Shown: positions 7,774 through 15,818 of the stretch, in pieces
Numbering within the stretch: position 1 is the stretch's first letter
Layout of the letters: every line of letters starts with the position of its first letter
DNA from: JACVRW01 sp036407035
Lineage (GTDB): Bacteria > Actinomycetota > Thermoleophilia > Solirubrobacterales > Thermoleophilaceae
Direction: 5' to 3'
DNA: 64,000 bases
Assembly: GCA_036407035.1 (NCBI GenBank)
Contig: DASXAA010000039.1
Location: forward strand, 1 to 64,000
Translations under genes and position numbers: made by a program
Notes under the pieces: model-generated
The model's database searches: none
Told to the model about the DNA's origin: nothing
The model's input: the letters and a program-made list of their open reading frames with translations, nothing else

Positions 7774-8741
7774 CCGACCACCGGCAGCTCCCGCTCCGCG
7801 AGCGCCTTGCGGATCTCGCGGGGGAGCATGAAGCGCACGTCCTCCTGGACCACCTCGAACTCGGACACCTCGGTGGTGCCGCGCTCGCGGAAGAACTCCA
7901 CCAGGCGCTGGACGAGCTCCTCGGGCGCGCTGGCGCCGGAGGTGATGCCGACCACGGACTTGCCCTCGAGCCACTCCTCCTGCACCTGCGTCTCGTTGTC
8001 GATCAGGTGCGAATCCGCGCCGTGGTCGCGGGCGACCTCCACGAGGCGGTTGGAGTTGGACGAGTTGCGCGACCCGATCACGAGCACGAGGTCGCACTCG
8101 CGCGCCATCTGGCGCACCGCCATCTGGCGGTTGGTGGTCGCGTAGCAGATGTCGTCGCTCTTGGGACCGGTCACGTTCGGAAAGCGCTCGCGCAGCCGGC
8201 GGATGATGCGGTCGGTCTCGTCGACCGAGAGCGTGGTCTGGGTCAGGTAGGCGATCCGGTCGGGGTCGTCCACCTCGAGGTCGTCCACGTCGTCCTCGGT
8301 CTCGATCAGCACCATGTGGTCGGGCGCCTCGCCCATCGTGCCCTCGACCTCCTCGTGGCCCTCGTGGCCGATCAGCACGATCGTGTATCCCTCGGTGGCG
8401 AACTTCTTCGCCTCCACGTGGACCTTGGTGACGAGCGGGCAGGTGGCGTCGATCGTCTGCAGCCTGCGCGCCTCGGCGTTCGCGTGCACGCTCGGCGAGA
8501 CGCCGTGCGCCGAGAAGACCACGGTCTGGCCCTCCGGAACCTCGGTCTCCTCCTCGACGAAGATCGCGCCGCGCTCGCGCAGCTTCTGGACCACGTGCTT
8601 GTTGTGCACGATCTCCTTGCGCACGTACACGGGCGGCCCGTACAGCTCGAGCGCGCGTTCGACCGTCTGGACCGCCCGGTCGACGCCCGCGCAGTAGCCG
8701 CGCGGCGCCGCGAGCAGCAGCTTCTGTGGTGCACCGGCCAT
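7770..8741 (-). CDS. ispH: 4-hydroxy-3-methylbut-2-enyl diphosphate reductase
   Basis: IspH (LytB) catalyses the last step of the MEP isoprenoid pathway, reducing HMBPP to IPP and DMAPP with a 4Fe-4S cluster. The 323-residue length fits the family. The three cluster Cys are in AAPRGYCAGVDRA near residue 18, DATCPLVTKVH near 98 and DDICYATTNRQ near 197. The conserved GHxGHEEVEGTMGEA and SGASAPEELV segments are present. The ATG at 8741 is the natural start, with a TACCCT hexamer 9 nt upstream. The neighbours are not isoprenoid genes, so it is a stand-alone housekeeping gene. Confidence 0.96.
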   Translation of the reverse strand: MAGAPQKLLLAAPRGYCAGVDRAVQTVERALELYGPPVYVRKEIVHNKHVVQKLRERGAIFVEEETEVPEGQTVVFSAHGVSPSVHANAEARRLQTIDATCPLVTKVHVEAKKFATEGYTIVLIGHEGHEEVEGTMGEAPDHMVLIETEDDVDDLEVDDPDRIAYLTQTTLSVDETDRIIRRLRERFPNVTGPKSDDICYATTNRQMAVRQMARECDLVLVIGSRNSSNSNRLVEVARDHGADSHLIDNETQVQEEWLEGKSVVGITSGASAPEELVQRLVEFFRERGTTEVSEFEVVQEDVRFMLPREIRKALAERELPVVG

Positions 8742-8771
8742 CGCCCCAGGAGGGTAGCGGCCGGGTCCCGC

Positions 8772-9620
8772 TCAGAGACCGCGCAGCAGCTCGTAGACGG
8801 TCTCGCCGACGGCGTCGAGGCTGGGCTCCGAGACCGCCGAGAGGTCGTCGCAGGTCATGTGCCAGCAGGGGAAGTCGAAGTCGATCAGGTCGATCGCGCG
8901 GACGCCGCGGCGCAGGAACGGCGTGTGGTCGTCGGTGACGAAGCCCTGGAGGCCCGGCGGGAACGTGCCCGCCGCCCCCACGCGCCGCGCCGCCGCCCGC
9001 AGGCGCGCCCAGAGGCGGAAGTCGGAGTTCGCCTCGCGCCGGATCCGCAGGTGCTTGTCGCCGACGAAGTCGAGCAGCACCATCGCGTCCGCGTGGCGGT
9101 GCCGCCGCGCCGAGACCTTGCTGCCGCGCAGGCCCTCCTGCTGGAACCGCCCGTCGGGCACCCCGCGCGGGCTCTCCTCGCCGTCGAAGAGCGCGAACAC
9201 GAGCGTGTGCCGCAGCCGCCGCGGGCGGATCGTGCGCGCCAGCTGGGTGACGACGGCGGTCCCGGACGCGCCGTCGTTGGCGCCCACGAAGCCTGGAATG
9301 TCCTTCGTGTCGTAGTGCGCCCCGACCACGATCACGCGCCGCGTGCGCCCCGGGACCGTGCCGACCACGTTGCGCAGCTCTCCCGGCACGCGCTCGAAGC
9401 GCCCGCCGGGCAGCAGCGACCGGAGCCGCCGCGCGAGGCGCAGCGACGCCTGCGACCCGGCGGGCCGCGGCCCGAGCTCGACCTGCGCGCGCAGGAGGCT
9501 CCAGGCGGCGGCGGAGTCGAAGCGGTCGACGGTCGGGGCCGCTGCCGCACGGCCGGCGAGCGCGCCCGCGAGCGCGAGCGCACACGCCGAGAGCATCAAT
9601 GAGCGCCGCATCCCCGCCAT
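8772..9620 (-). CDS. Secreted M28-family zinc peptidase or glutaminyl cyclase-like protein
   Basis: This 282-residue protein has a signal peptide after a short basic N-terminus (MRRSLMLSACALALAGALAG). The M28 metal site is visible: GAHYDTKDIPGFVGANDGAS (His and Asp ligands), FALFDGEES (general-base and ligand Glu), LDFVGDKHL (Asp) and TDDHTPFLRRG (His). Its compact length and FDFPCWHMTCDDLSAVS tail resemble glutaminyl-peptide cyclotransferase-like M28 proteins, but aminopeptidase activity is equally possible. Start is ATG 9620 or 9611; longer readings would run into the divergent gene. Confidence 0.82.
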   Translation of the reverse strand: MAGMRRSLMLSACALALAGALAGRAAAAPTVDRFDSAAAWSLLRAQVELGPRPAGSQASLRLARRLRSLLPGGRFERVPGELRNVVGTVPGRTRRVIVVGAHYDTKDIPGFVGANDGASGTAVVTQLARTIRPRRLRHTLVFALFDGEESPRGVPDGRFQQEGLRGSKVSARRHRHADAMVLLDFVGDKHLRIRREANSDFRLWARLRAAARRVGAAGTFPPGLQGFVTDDHTPFLRRGVRAIDLIDFDFPCWHMTCDDLSAVSEPSLDAVGETVYELLRGL

Positions 9621-9646
9621 TGTGGCGGCAGACGAGCCCGCGGCAG

Positions 9647-9652
9647 TAGGCT
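9647..9652 (+). promoter_or_regulatory. -10 hexamer for a leaderless acyltransferase mRNA
   Basis: TAGGCT ends 6 nt before the ATG at 9659, with no ribosome site between. This places the likely transcription start at the start codon. A -35 is not obvious. Confidence 0.4.
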
Positions 9653-9658
9653 CCCGCC

Positions 9659-11107
9659 ATGGCAAAGCAGGGGCACAAGGATCGCCTCTCGGCGATCGAC
9701 GCCTCCTTCCTCGTTCAGGAGAAGGAGGCGTCGCACATGCACGTCGGGGCGCTCGTGATCTTCGAGGGTCCGCCACCACCGCGCGAGGAGGTGTGCGAGC
9801 ACGTCCGCAGCCGGCTCCACCTCGTGCCCCGCTACCGGCAGAAGCTGTCGTTCCCGCCGTTCGAGATGGGCCGGCCGTTCTGGGTCGACGACCCGCGCTT
9901 CAACCTCGACTACCACGTGCGCCACACGGCGCTGCCGCGGCCGGGCTCGGAGGACCAGCTGCGCCAGCTCGTCGGGCGGATCTTCTCCCAGCGGCTCGAC
10001 CGCTCGAAGCCGCTGTGGGAGCTGTGGCTCGTGCAGGGGCTCGAGGACAACCACTTCGCCGTCATCTCGAAGACCCACCACGCCCTCGTCGACGGCGTGT
10101 CGGGCGTGGACATCGCGACCGTGCTGTTCGACCTCACGCCGGTGCCCGCCGAGACCCCGGCCGAGGAGCCGGAGTGGGCGCCGGAGTCGGAGCCCTCGGA
10201 CGCCGACCTCGTGGCGGAGGGCGTGAAGAGCCTGGTGCGCACGCCGATCGACCTGGCGGGCCGCGGCATCGGGGCGCTCACCCGCCCCACCCGCACGCTC
10301 GGGCAGGCGCGCGAGGCGGCGGAGGGCGTGAGCGAGGTCGTGTGGGCGGGGCTGAACCCGGCGCCGGACGTGCCCCTGAACGTCCCGATCGGGCCGCACC
10401 GCCGCGTGTGGTGGGTGCAGAGCCGGCTCGCCGACTTCAAGGAGATCAAGAACGCGCTCGGCGGGACCGTCAACGATGCCGTGCTCGCCGTGGTCGCCGG
10501 GGCGCTGGGGCGCTGGCTGCGGGGCCGCGGCCTCCGCACCGAGGGGCTCGAGCTGAGGGCGCTGGTGCCGGTGTCGGTCCGCACCGAGGACGAGCGCGGC
10601 TCGCTCGGCAACCGCATCGCGGTGATGCGCGGGCCGCTGCCGGTGTACGTGGACGAGCCGGTGGAGCGCCTGCGCATCGTGCGGGAGGCGATGGGCCACC
10701 TGAAGGAGTCGAAGCAGGCGCTCGGCGCCGAGGTGATCGCCGGCCTCCAGGACTTCGCGCCGCCCACGCTGCTGGCGCAGGCCTCGCGGCTGAACTTCTC
10801 CACGCGCCTGTTCAACCTGATCGTGACGAACGTGCCGGGGCCGCAGTTCCCGCTCTACATGCTCGGCCGCGAGATGCTCGAGATCGTGCCGATCGCGTTC
10901 CTGCCGGAGAACCACGCGCTCGCGATCGCGATCATGAGCTACAACGGCAGGGTCGACTTCGGCCTGCTGGGCGACTACGACGCCATGCCGGACATCGAGT
11001 CGCTGGGCGAGTACCTCGAGGACGCGCTGGAGGAGCTGCTCACCGTCGCGCGCGGTCGCGAGCCGTCGCCGCCCGAGCCGCAGGTCGGGACGCGCTCGAG
11101 CGGATGA
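9659..11107 (+). CDS. WS/DGAT wax ester synthase / diacylglycerol acyltransferase
   Basis: This 482-residue acyltransferase joins acyl-CoA to a fatty alcohol or diacylglycerol to make storage lipid. The catalytic HHxxxDG motif reads HHALVDG at residues 140-146. The family's ISKTHHALVDG context, the PLWELWLVQGL segment before it and the C-terminal NLIVTNVPGPQFPLYMLG stretch all match WS/DGAT proteins, and the length is typical. It is the first gene of a run with ATGA overlaps into the carboxylase beta subunit and then a secreted hydrolase, so the three are probably co-transcribed. The link between lipid storage and ketone carboxylation is inferred from this overlap only. Confidence 0.92.
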   Translation: MAKQGHKDRLSAIDASFLVQEKEASHMHVGALVIFEGPPPPREEVCEHVRSRLHLVPRYRQKLSFPPFEMGRPFWVDDPRFNLDYHVRHTALPRPGSEDQLRQLVGRIFSQRLDRSKPLWELWLVQGLEDNHFAVISKTHHALVDGVSGVDIATVLFDLTPVPAETPAEEPEWAPESEPSDADLVAEGVKSLVRTPIDLAGRGIGALTRPTRTLGQAREAAEGVSEVVWAGLNPAPDVPLNVPIGPHRRVWWVQSRLADFKEIKNALGGTVNDAVLAVVAGALGRWLRGRGLRTEGLELRALVPVSVRTEDERGSLGNRIAVMRGPLPVYVDEPVERLRIVREAMGHLKESKQALGAEVIAGLQDFAPPTLLAQASRLNFSTRLFNLIVTNVPGPQFPLYMLGREMLEIVPIAFLPENHALAIAIMSYNGRVDFGLLGDYDAMPDIESLGEYLEDALEELLTVARGREPSPPEPQVGTRSSG

Positions 11108-13212
11108 CCCGCCGGCCCAGGGTGCTCGCGATCGACGCGGGCGGCACGATGACGGACACGTTCCTCGTGGACGAGGGCGGGTCGTTCGTGGTCGGCAAGG
11201 CGCAGACGACCCCCGAGGACGAGGCTGCGGGCTTCATGGCGTCCGCCGAGGACGCGCTCGCCCAGTGGGACAGCGCACCGGCCGAGGCGTTCCCCGGCGT
11301 GGTGTCCGGCATCTACAGCGGCACCGCGATGCTGAACCGGCTGCTGTCGCGGCAGGGGCGGCGGATCGGCGCGATCGTCACGGCCGGCCAGGAGGACTAT
11401 CTCCAGCTGGAACGGGGCGTCCAGACCTACCTCGGCTACTCGTACGCGGACCGCCTGCACGTGGCGACCCACCACCACAACCCGCCGATCGTGGAGCGCG
11501 AGCTGATGAAGGGCGTGCGTGGCCGCATCGACGTGCTCGGCCAGGAGGTGCTGCCGCTGCGCGAGGAGGACGTGCGCGCCGCCGCGCGGGATCTGCTCGG
11601 CGCGGGCGTCGAGGGCATATGCGTGTGTCTCCTGTTCTCCTATCGAAACGCGGAGCACGAGCTGCGCGTCGGCGAGATCCTCGCCGAGGAGATGGACGGC
11701 GCGCGCGTGCCGGTGTACCTCTCCTCCGAGCTCTATCCCACGCGGCGCGACTTCCCGCGCCTCAACTCCACCCTGATCGAGGCGTACGCGGCCGAGCCGT
11801 CGCGCGGGATGCTGAAGTCCGTCCGGGACCGCACCAAGGAGGAGGGCGCCGGCTTCGAGCTGCGCGTGATGGCCGCGCACGGCGGCACGATCTCGATCGA
11901 GGCGCGCGAGCTGGCGCGCACGCTCGTGTCGGGCCCGATCGGCGGCGTGGTCGGTGGCCAGGCGCTGGCGCGCGAGCTCGGGCTGCCGAACGTGCTCTGC
12001 ACCGACATCGGCGGCACGAGCTTCGACATCGCGCTGCTCACGGACGGCCGCTTCGAGATCACCACCACGCCGGACATCGCGCGCTTCGTGCTGAGCATCC
12101 CGCTCGTCCGGATCGACTCGATCGGCGCCGGCACCGGGTCGTTCGTGCGCGTGAACCCGAACTCGAACCGGCCGGAGCTGGGCCCGGACTCGGCCGGCGC
12201 CCGCATCGGCGTCTCGTGGCCCGAGGGCGGGCTCGACACGGTCTCGATCACCGACCTCGACGTGGTGCTCGGACGGGTGAACCCGGACTTCTTCCTCGGC
12301 GGCCAGGTGGAGCTCGACCCGGAGCGCGCGCGCCACGAGGTCGAGCGCCAGGTCGCGCGGCCGCTCGGGCTGTCGGTCGAGGCGGCCGCCGCCGGGGTGA
12401 TCGAGCTGTTCGAGGAGACGCTCAAGAACGAGGCCGTCGGGCGCATCCTCGGCAAGGGCTACTCACCGGCCGACTACGCGCTGCTCTGCTACGGCGGCGG
12501 CGGCCCGCTGCACGTGGCGGGGTACACCGGCGGGGTCACGTACAGGGACGTGCTCGTGCCCGCCTGGGCGGCCGGGTTCTCGGCCTACGGCTGCGCCTGC
12601 GCCGACTTCGAGTACCGCTACGACCAGACGATCGACATGCCGATCCAGCCGGTGTTCGGGCCGGACGAGAAGGCCGGCGCGGGGATGATGATCACCGGCG
12701 CCTGGCTCGGCCTCGAGGAGGGCGTGGCGGCGGAGTTCGAGAAGTCCGGCGTCGAGCGCGACGCGATCAGGTTCACGCACCTCGTGCGCATGCAGTATTT
12801 CGGGCAGCTGAACGACATCGAGATCGTGTCTCCGCGGATGGAGCTCGAGGAGGGCGAGCACGTGGACGAGCTGATCGCGGAGTTCGAGGACGCGTACGCG
12901 AAGGTCTACGCCCGCTCGGCCCGCTCGCCGGAGCTCGGCTACCTGGTGACCCAGGCGATCGTGACCGGCTCCGTGGGGGTCGAGAAGCCGGCGCTGCCGC
13001 GCCGCGAGCCCTCGACGGCGAATCCAAAGGCCTCCCGGCGTGTTCACTGGGGCGAGGGGTTCGTAGACACGGACATCTACGACCTCGAGGCGGTTGGCGC
13101 CGGCCAGTCGATCGACGGACCCGCGGTGCTCGAGTCCGCCGCCACCACGTTCACGATCCCGCCCGGCAGAAGGGCCGAGCTCGACCAGCACCAGATCTTC
13201 CACCTCACATGA
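11104..13212 (+). CDS. Acetone carboxylase-type beta subunit (HyuA family)
   Basis: This 702-residue protein belongs to the hydantoinase A/oxoprolinase ATPase family, as does the beta (AcxA) subunit of acetone carboxylase, which phosphorylates the ketone and bicarbonate. Phosphate-binding motifs DAGGTMTDTFLVD (about 9-21) and TDIGGTSFDIALL (300-312) of the actin-like fold are present. The length is close to the 717 residues that I recall for AcxA. The start is the ATG of the ATGA overlap with the acyltransferase. Its partner is the HyuB-gamma fusion 2.6 kb downstream on the same strand. Whether the substrate is acetone, another ketone or a hydantoin-like amide cannot be fixed, but the gamma domain in the partner favours a ketone. 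Confidence 0.85.
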   Translation: MTRRPRVLAIDAGGTMTDTFLVDEGGSFVVGKAQTTPEDEAAGFMASAEDALAQWDSAPAEAFPGVVSGIYSGTAMLNRLLSRQGRRIGAIVTAGQEDYLQLERGVQTYLGYSYADRLHVATHHHNPPIVERELMKGVRGRIDVLGQEVLPLREEDVRAAARDLLGAGVEGICVCLLFSYRNAEHELRVGEILAEEMDGARVPVYLSSELYPTRRDFPRLNSTLIEAYAAEPSRGMLKSVRDRTKEEGAGFELRVMAAHGGTISIEARELARTLVSGPIGGVVGGQALARELGLPNVLCTDIGGTSFDIALLTDGRFEITTTPDIARFVLSIPLVRIDSIGAGTGSFVRVNPNSNRPELGPDSAGARIGVSWPEGGLDTVSITDLDVVLGRVNPDFFLGGQVELDPERARHEVERQVARPLGLSVEAAAAGVIELFEETLKNEAVGRILGKGYSPADYALLCYGGGGPLHVAGYTGGVTYRDVLVPAWAAGFSAYGCACADFEYRYDQTIDMPIQPVFGPDEKAGAGMMITGAWLGLEEGVAAEFEKSGVERDAIRFTHLVRMQYFGQLNDIEIVSPRMELEEGEHVDELIAEFEDAYAKVYARSARSPELGYLVTQAIVTGSVGVEKPALPRREPSTANPKASRRVHWGEGFVDTDIYDLEAVGAGQSIDGPAVLESAATTFTIPPGRRAELDQHQIFHLT

Positions 13213-15002
13213 AAAAGCTCCTCATCCCGCTCGCCGCGCTGCTCGCGCTCCCGGCCACCGCCCATGCTGCCCCGCCCAATCCCTTCGGGCATCCGTGCAC
13301 CGCCCAGAACGGGGTGCTGTTCTGCCCGGCCTCGACCGACCTGCAGCGCGTGCCGAGCTTCGACGGCGTGCCGCTCGACGTGGACGTCACGCTGCCCGCG
13401 ACCGGCAACGGGCCATTCCCGGCGATCGTGATGATGCACGGCTGGGGCGGCGGCAAGACGAACTTCGAGTCGAACGCCCCCGAGCCGGCCGGCAGCGCCG
13501 CCTACAACAACGTCGCCTACGCGCAGCGCGGGTACGCGGTGATCACCTACAGCGCGCGCGGGTTCGGACGCTCCTGCGGGCAGGCCGACTCGCGCACCTC
13601 GCCGGCCTGCGACCGCGGCTGGATCCACCTCTCCGACCAGCGCTACGAGAGCCGCGACACCCAGTACCTGCTCGGTCTGCTCGCCGACCAGGGGGTCGTC
13701 CAGCCGGCCAAGATCGGCGTGACCGGCATCTCCTACGGCGGCATCCAGAGCCAGAACCTGGCGCGACTCCGGAACCGCGTCCGCATGCCCGACGGCTCGC
13801 TGCAGCCGTGGAGGAGCCCGGCCGGCAAGCCGATGTCGATCGCGGCCGCCTGGGCGCGCTGGGGCACGTCCGACCTCACCTACTCGCTCACGCCCAACGG
13901 GCGCTTCCTCGACTTCCGCAACCCGCCGGCCAACCTCAGCCGCAGGCCGCTCGGGGTCGAGAAGCGGAGCTACGTGCTGGGGCTGTACGCGCTGGGGGTG
14001 ACGGCCGGCTTCGTGGCGCCGCAGGGCGCCGATCCGGGCGCGGACCTCACCGGCTGGAACGCGATCACCGATCGCGGCGAGCCCTACACGCCGGAGGCCG
14101 AGGCGGTCGCGACGGAGCTGAGCAGCTTCCACAGCGCCGGCGGCATCGCGGGGCCGACCGCCCCGATGATCGTGCAGAACGGCTGGACCGACGACCTGTT
14201 CCCGGTCACCGAGGCGTTGCGCGTGTACCGCACGTACCGGCGCATGCCCGGCGCGCGCGTGTCGTACCAGTTCGGCGACCTGGGACATGCCCGCGGCTCC
14301 AACAAGCCGAACGCCGACGCGCTGTTCAACAGGCAGGGCGCCGCCTTCTTCGACGCTTACCTGAAGGGCACGGGCAAGGCGCCGGCCAACAACAGCGTCA
14401 CCGCGTTCACGCAGACGTGCCCGGTGGCGGCGAGCGCCGGCGGTCCGTACCGCGCGTCGACCTGGGAGCGGCTCCATCCGGGCGCCTTCCCGTTCGGGCG
14501 GGCGAAGACGCAGACCGTCACGTCGAGCGGCGGCAACACCGCCACGCTGAACGCGTTCGATCCGCTCGCCGCGGACGCCTGCAAGACCGTCCGGCGCGAG
14601 CGCGCCCGCGGCACCGCCGTCTACGAGCGCTTCATCGCGAAGCCCTTCACGATGCTCGGCCTGCCGACCTTGAGCGCGTCGATCAGGACGAAGGGGCGCG
14701 GCGGCATGATCGCGGCGCGGCTGTGGGACGTGTCCGGCGGGCAGCAGCGGCTCGTCTCGCGCGGGCTCTACCGCCTGAGGGACAACCAGAAGGGCAAGCT
14801 GCTGTTCCAGCTGTTCGGCAACGGCTACCGCTTCAAGCGCGGGCACGTGGTGAAGCTCGAGCTGATCGGCCGCGACCCTGCCTACCTGCGCCCGAGCAAC
14901 TTCAAGTTCCGGGTGAGGGTCTCGAAGCTGGTCGTGGAGCTGCCGACGCGCGAGCGGCCGAGCCGCAGACGCGGTATCAGCCGGCCTCGGCTGGGGCGGT
15001 AG
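13209..15002 (+). CDS. Secreted S15/CocE-family serine hydrolase
   Basis: This 597-residue protein carries a signal peptide (MKKLLIPLAALLALPATAHA). The Xaa-Pro dipeptidyl-peptidase/CocE core is recognised from IVMMHGWGGGK, the YSARGFGRS strand and the nucleophile motif GISYGGIQSQ (S175). A catalytic His is likely in FGDLGHARGS. The C-terminal 130 residues (from TMLGLPTLSASIRTKGRGG) fit the jelly-roll X-Pro dipeptidyl-peptidase C-terminal domain. Function could be extracellular peptidase or esterase. It overlaps the carboxylase beta gene by ATGA, an odd partner for a cytoplasmic enzyme. Confidence 0.85.
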   Translation: MKKLLIPLAALLALPATAHAAPPNPFGHPCTAQNGVLFCPASTDLQRVPSFDGVPLDVDVTLPATGNGPFPAIVMMHGWGGGKTNFESNAPEPAGSAAYNNVAYAQRGYAVITYSARGFGRSCGQADSRTSPACDRGWIHLSDQRYESRDTQYLLGLLADQGVVQPAKIGVTGISYGGIQSQNLARLRNRVRMPDGSLQPWRSPAGKPMSIAAAWARWGTSDLTYSLTPNGRFLDFRNPPANLSRRPLGVEKRSYVLGLYALGVTAGFVAPQGADPGADLTGWNAITDRGEPYTPEAEAVATELSSFHSAGGIAGPTAPMIVQNGWTDDLFPVTEALRVYRTYRRMPGARVSYQFGDLGHARGSNKPNADALFNRQGAAFFDAYLKGTGKAPANNSVTAFTQTCPVAASAGGPYRASTWERLHPGAFPFGRAKTQTVTSSGGNTATLNAFDPLAADACKTVRRERARGTAVYERFIAKPFTMLGLPTLSASIRTKGRGGMIAARLWDVSGGQQRLVSRGLYRLRDNQKGKLLFQLFGNGYRFKRGHVVKLELIGRDPAYLRPSNFKFRVRVSKLVVELPTRERPSRRRGISRPRLGR

Positions 15003-15228
15003 CGCGGGCCTCGGAGAGCGAACGCAGGACCTGACTCACGGACTCGGGCAGCGGACGCGGCTCGGCCCGGAGTACCTCGTGGAAGAGCGCGGGCAGGCGG
15101 TCGCCGCACTCCGGCGGCGGCTCCGCCTGCGCCTCGGCGGTCAGCCGCAGCGGGCAGCGCCGGCACTGCGGCGTCGAGAAACAGCACCTGCTCTTCGGCT
15201 TCGGCGGCACTCGCCGCCAGCGTAGCAC
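14977..15228 (-). CDS. Small Cys-rich protein, unknown function
   Basis: This 83-residue ORF has an N-terminal cluster RCCFSTPQCRRCPLRL and a further Cys in PPECGDRL. The basic CCxxxPxCxRCPL pattern resembles a small metal-binding family that I remember from Actinobacteria, so zinc or iron-sulfur binding is possible. The C-terminal half is helical. It lies 16 nt downstream of ferritin on the same strand, suggesting a common transcript and perhaps a role in iron handling; this is inference. Its 3' end overlaps the convergent hydrolase by 26 nt. Other start codons are possible. Confidence 0.5.
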   Translation of the reverse strand: MLRWRRVPPKPKSRCCFSTPQCRRCPLRLTAEAQAEPPPECGDRLPALFHEVLRAEPRPLPESVSQVLRSLSEARATAPAEAG

Positions 15229-15244
15229 GACTTCTTAGGGTGCC

Positions 15245-15742
15245 CTAACTACCGGAGTCGCCGGGCTTGTCGCGCGCGAGGTACTCCTCGAGCAGCATCG
15301 GGATCTCGCGCGTGCGCTCGGCCACCTGGAGGAGGTCGTGCATGCTCGACTCCTCCTCGACCTGCTCCTCCACGAACCACTGCATGAACTTCTCGCTCGC
15401 GTGGTCCTTCGTCTCGCGCGCGATGTCCATCAGGTTGCCGATCTGCACGGTCACGCGCTTCTCCTGCTCGAGCGCCAGCTTGACCGGCGACACGTGGTCG
15501 GCGAAGTCGCGCGTGGGCCCCTCCACGGTGCCGAGGCGGACCGGGGAGTCCGTGTCGAGCAGGTAGCGCACCATCTTCATCGCGTGCTCGCGCTCCTCCT
15601 CGGCCTGCTCGTAGAAGAAGCGGGCGAGCCGCGGGAAGGTCTCCCCCTCGTAGTAGACGCCGATCGCCACGTACTGGTGCGCGGCGGCGAACTCGTTGCC
15701 GATCTGCTCGTTGAGGGTCTCTACGAATCGCTCCGAGGGCAT
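15245..15742 (-). CDS. Ferritin
   Basis: This 165-residue four-helix protein stores iron by oxidising Fe(II) inside a 24-mer shell. Ferroxidase-type residues appear in IGNEFAAAHQY (first helix), EEEREHAMKMVRYLL (ExxH of the second helix) and VEEQVEEESSMHDLL (fourth helix). Length and pattern match bacterial non-haem ferritins such as mycobacterial BfrB. The ATG at 15742 was chosen because residues before it are not ferritin-like; TAGAGT lies 8 nt upstream. It is divergent from the carboxylase fusion gene, separated by 76 nt, and followed by the small Cys-rich gene. Confidence 0.93.
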   Translation of the reverse strand: MPSERFVETLNEQIGNEFAAAHQYVAIGVYYEGETFPRLARFFYEQAEEEREHAMKMVRYLLDTDSPVRLGTVEGPTRDFADHVSPVKLALEQEKRVTVQIGNLMDIARETKDHASEKFMQWFVEEQVEEESSMHDLLQVAERTREIPMLLEEYLARDKPGDSGS

Positions 15743-15818
15743 GGCGCGGCACTCTACAACGGCGGCCGGAGGCGCAGCCTGGCCGGGCGGCCAGTCGACC
15801 GGTAGGCTCCGCCGACCT

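Noticed and set aside
7281..9602. A 773-codon open frame on the plus strand across ispH and the M28 peptidase
   Set aside because: It is antisense to two clear conserved genes, its product is Arg/Ala/Gly-rich low complexity and it matches no family; long shadow frames are expected at this GC content.
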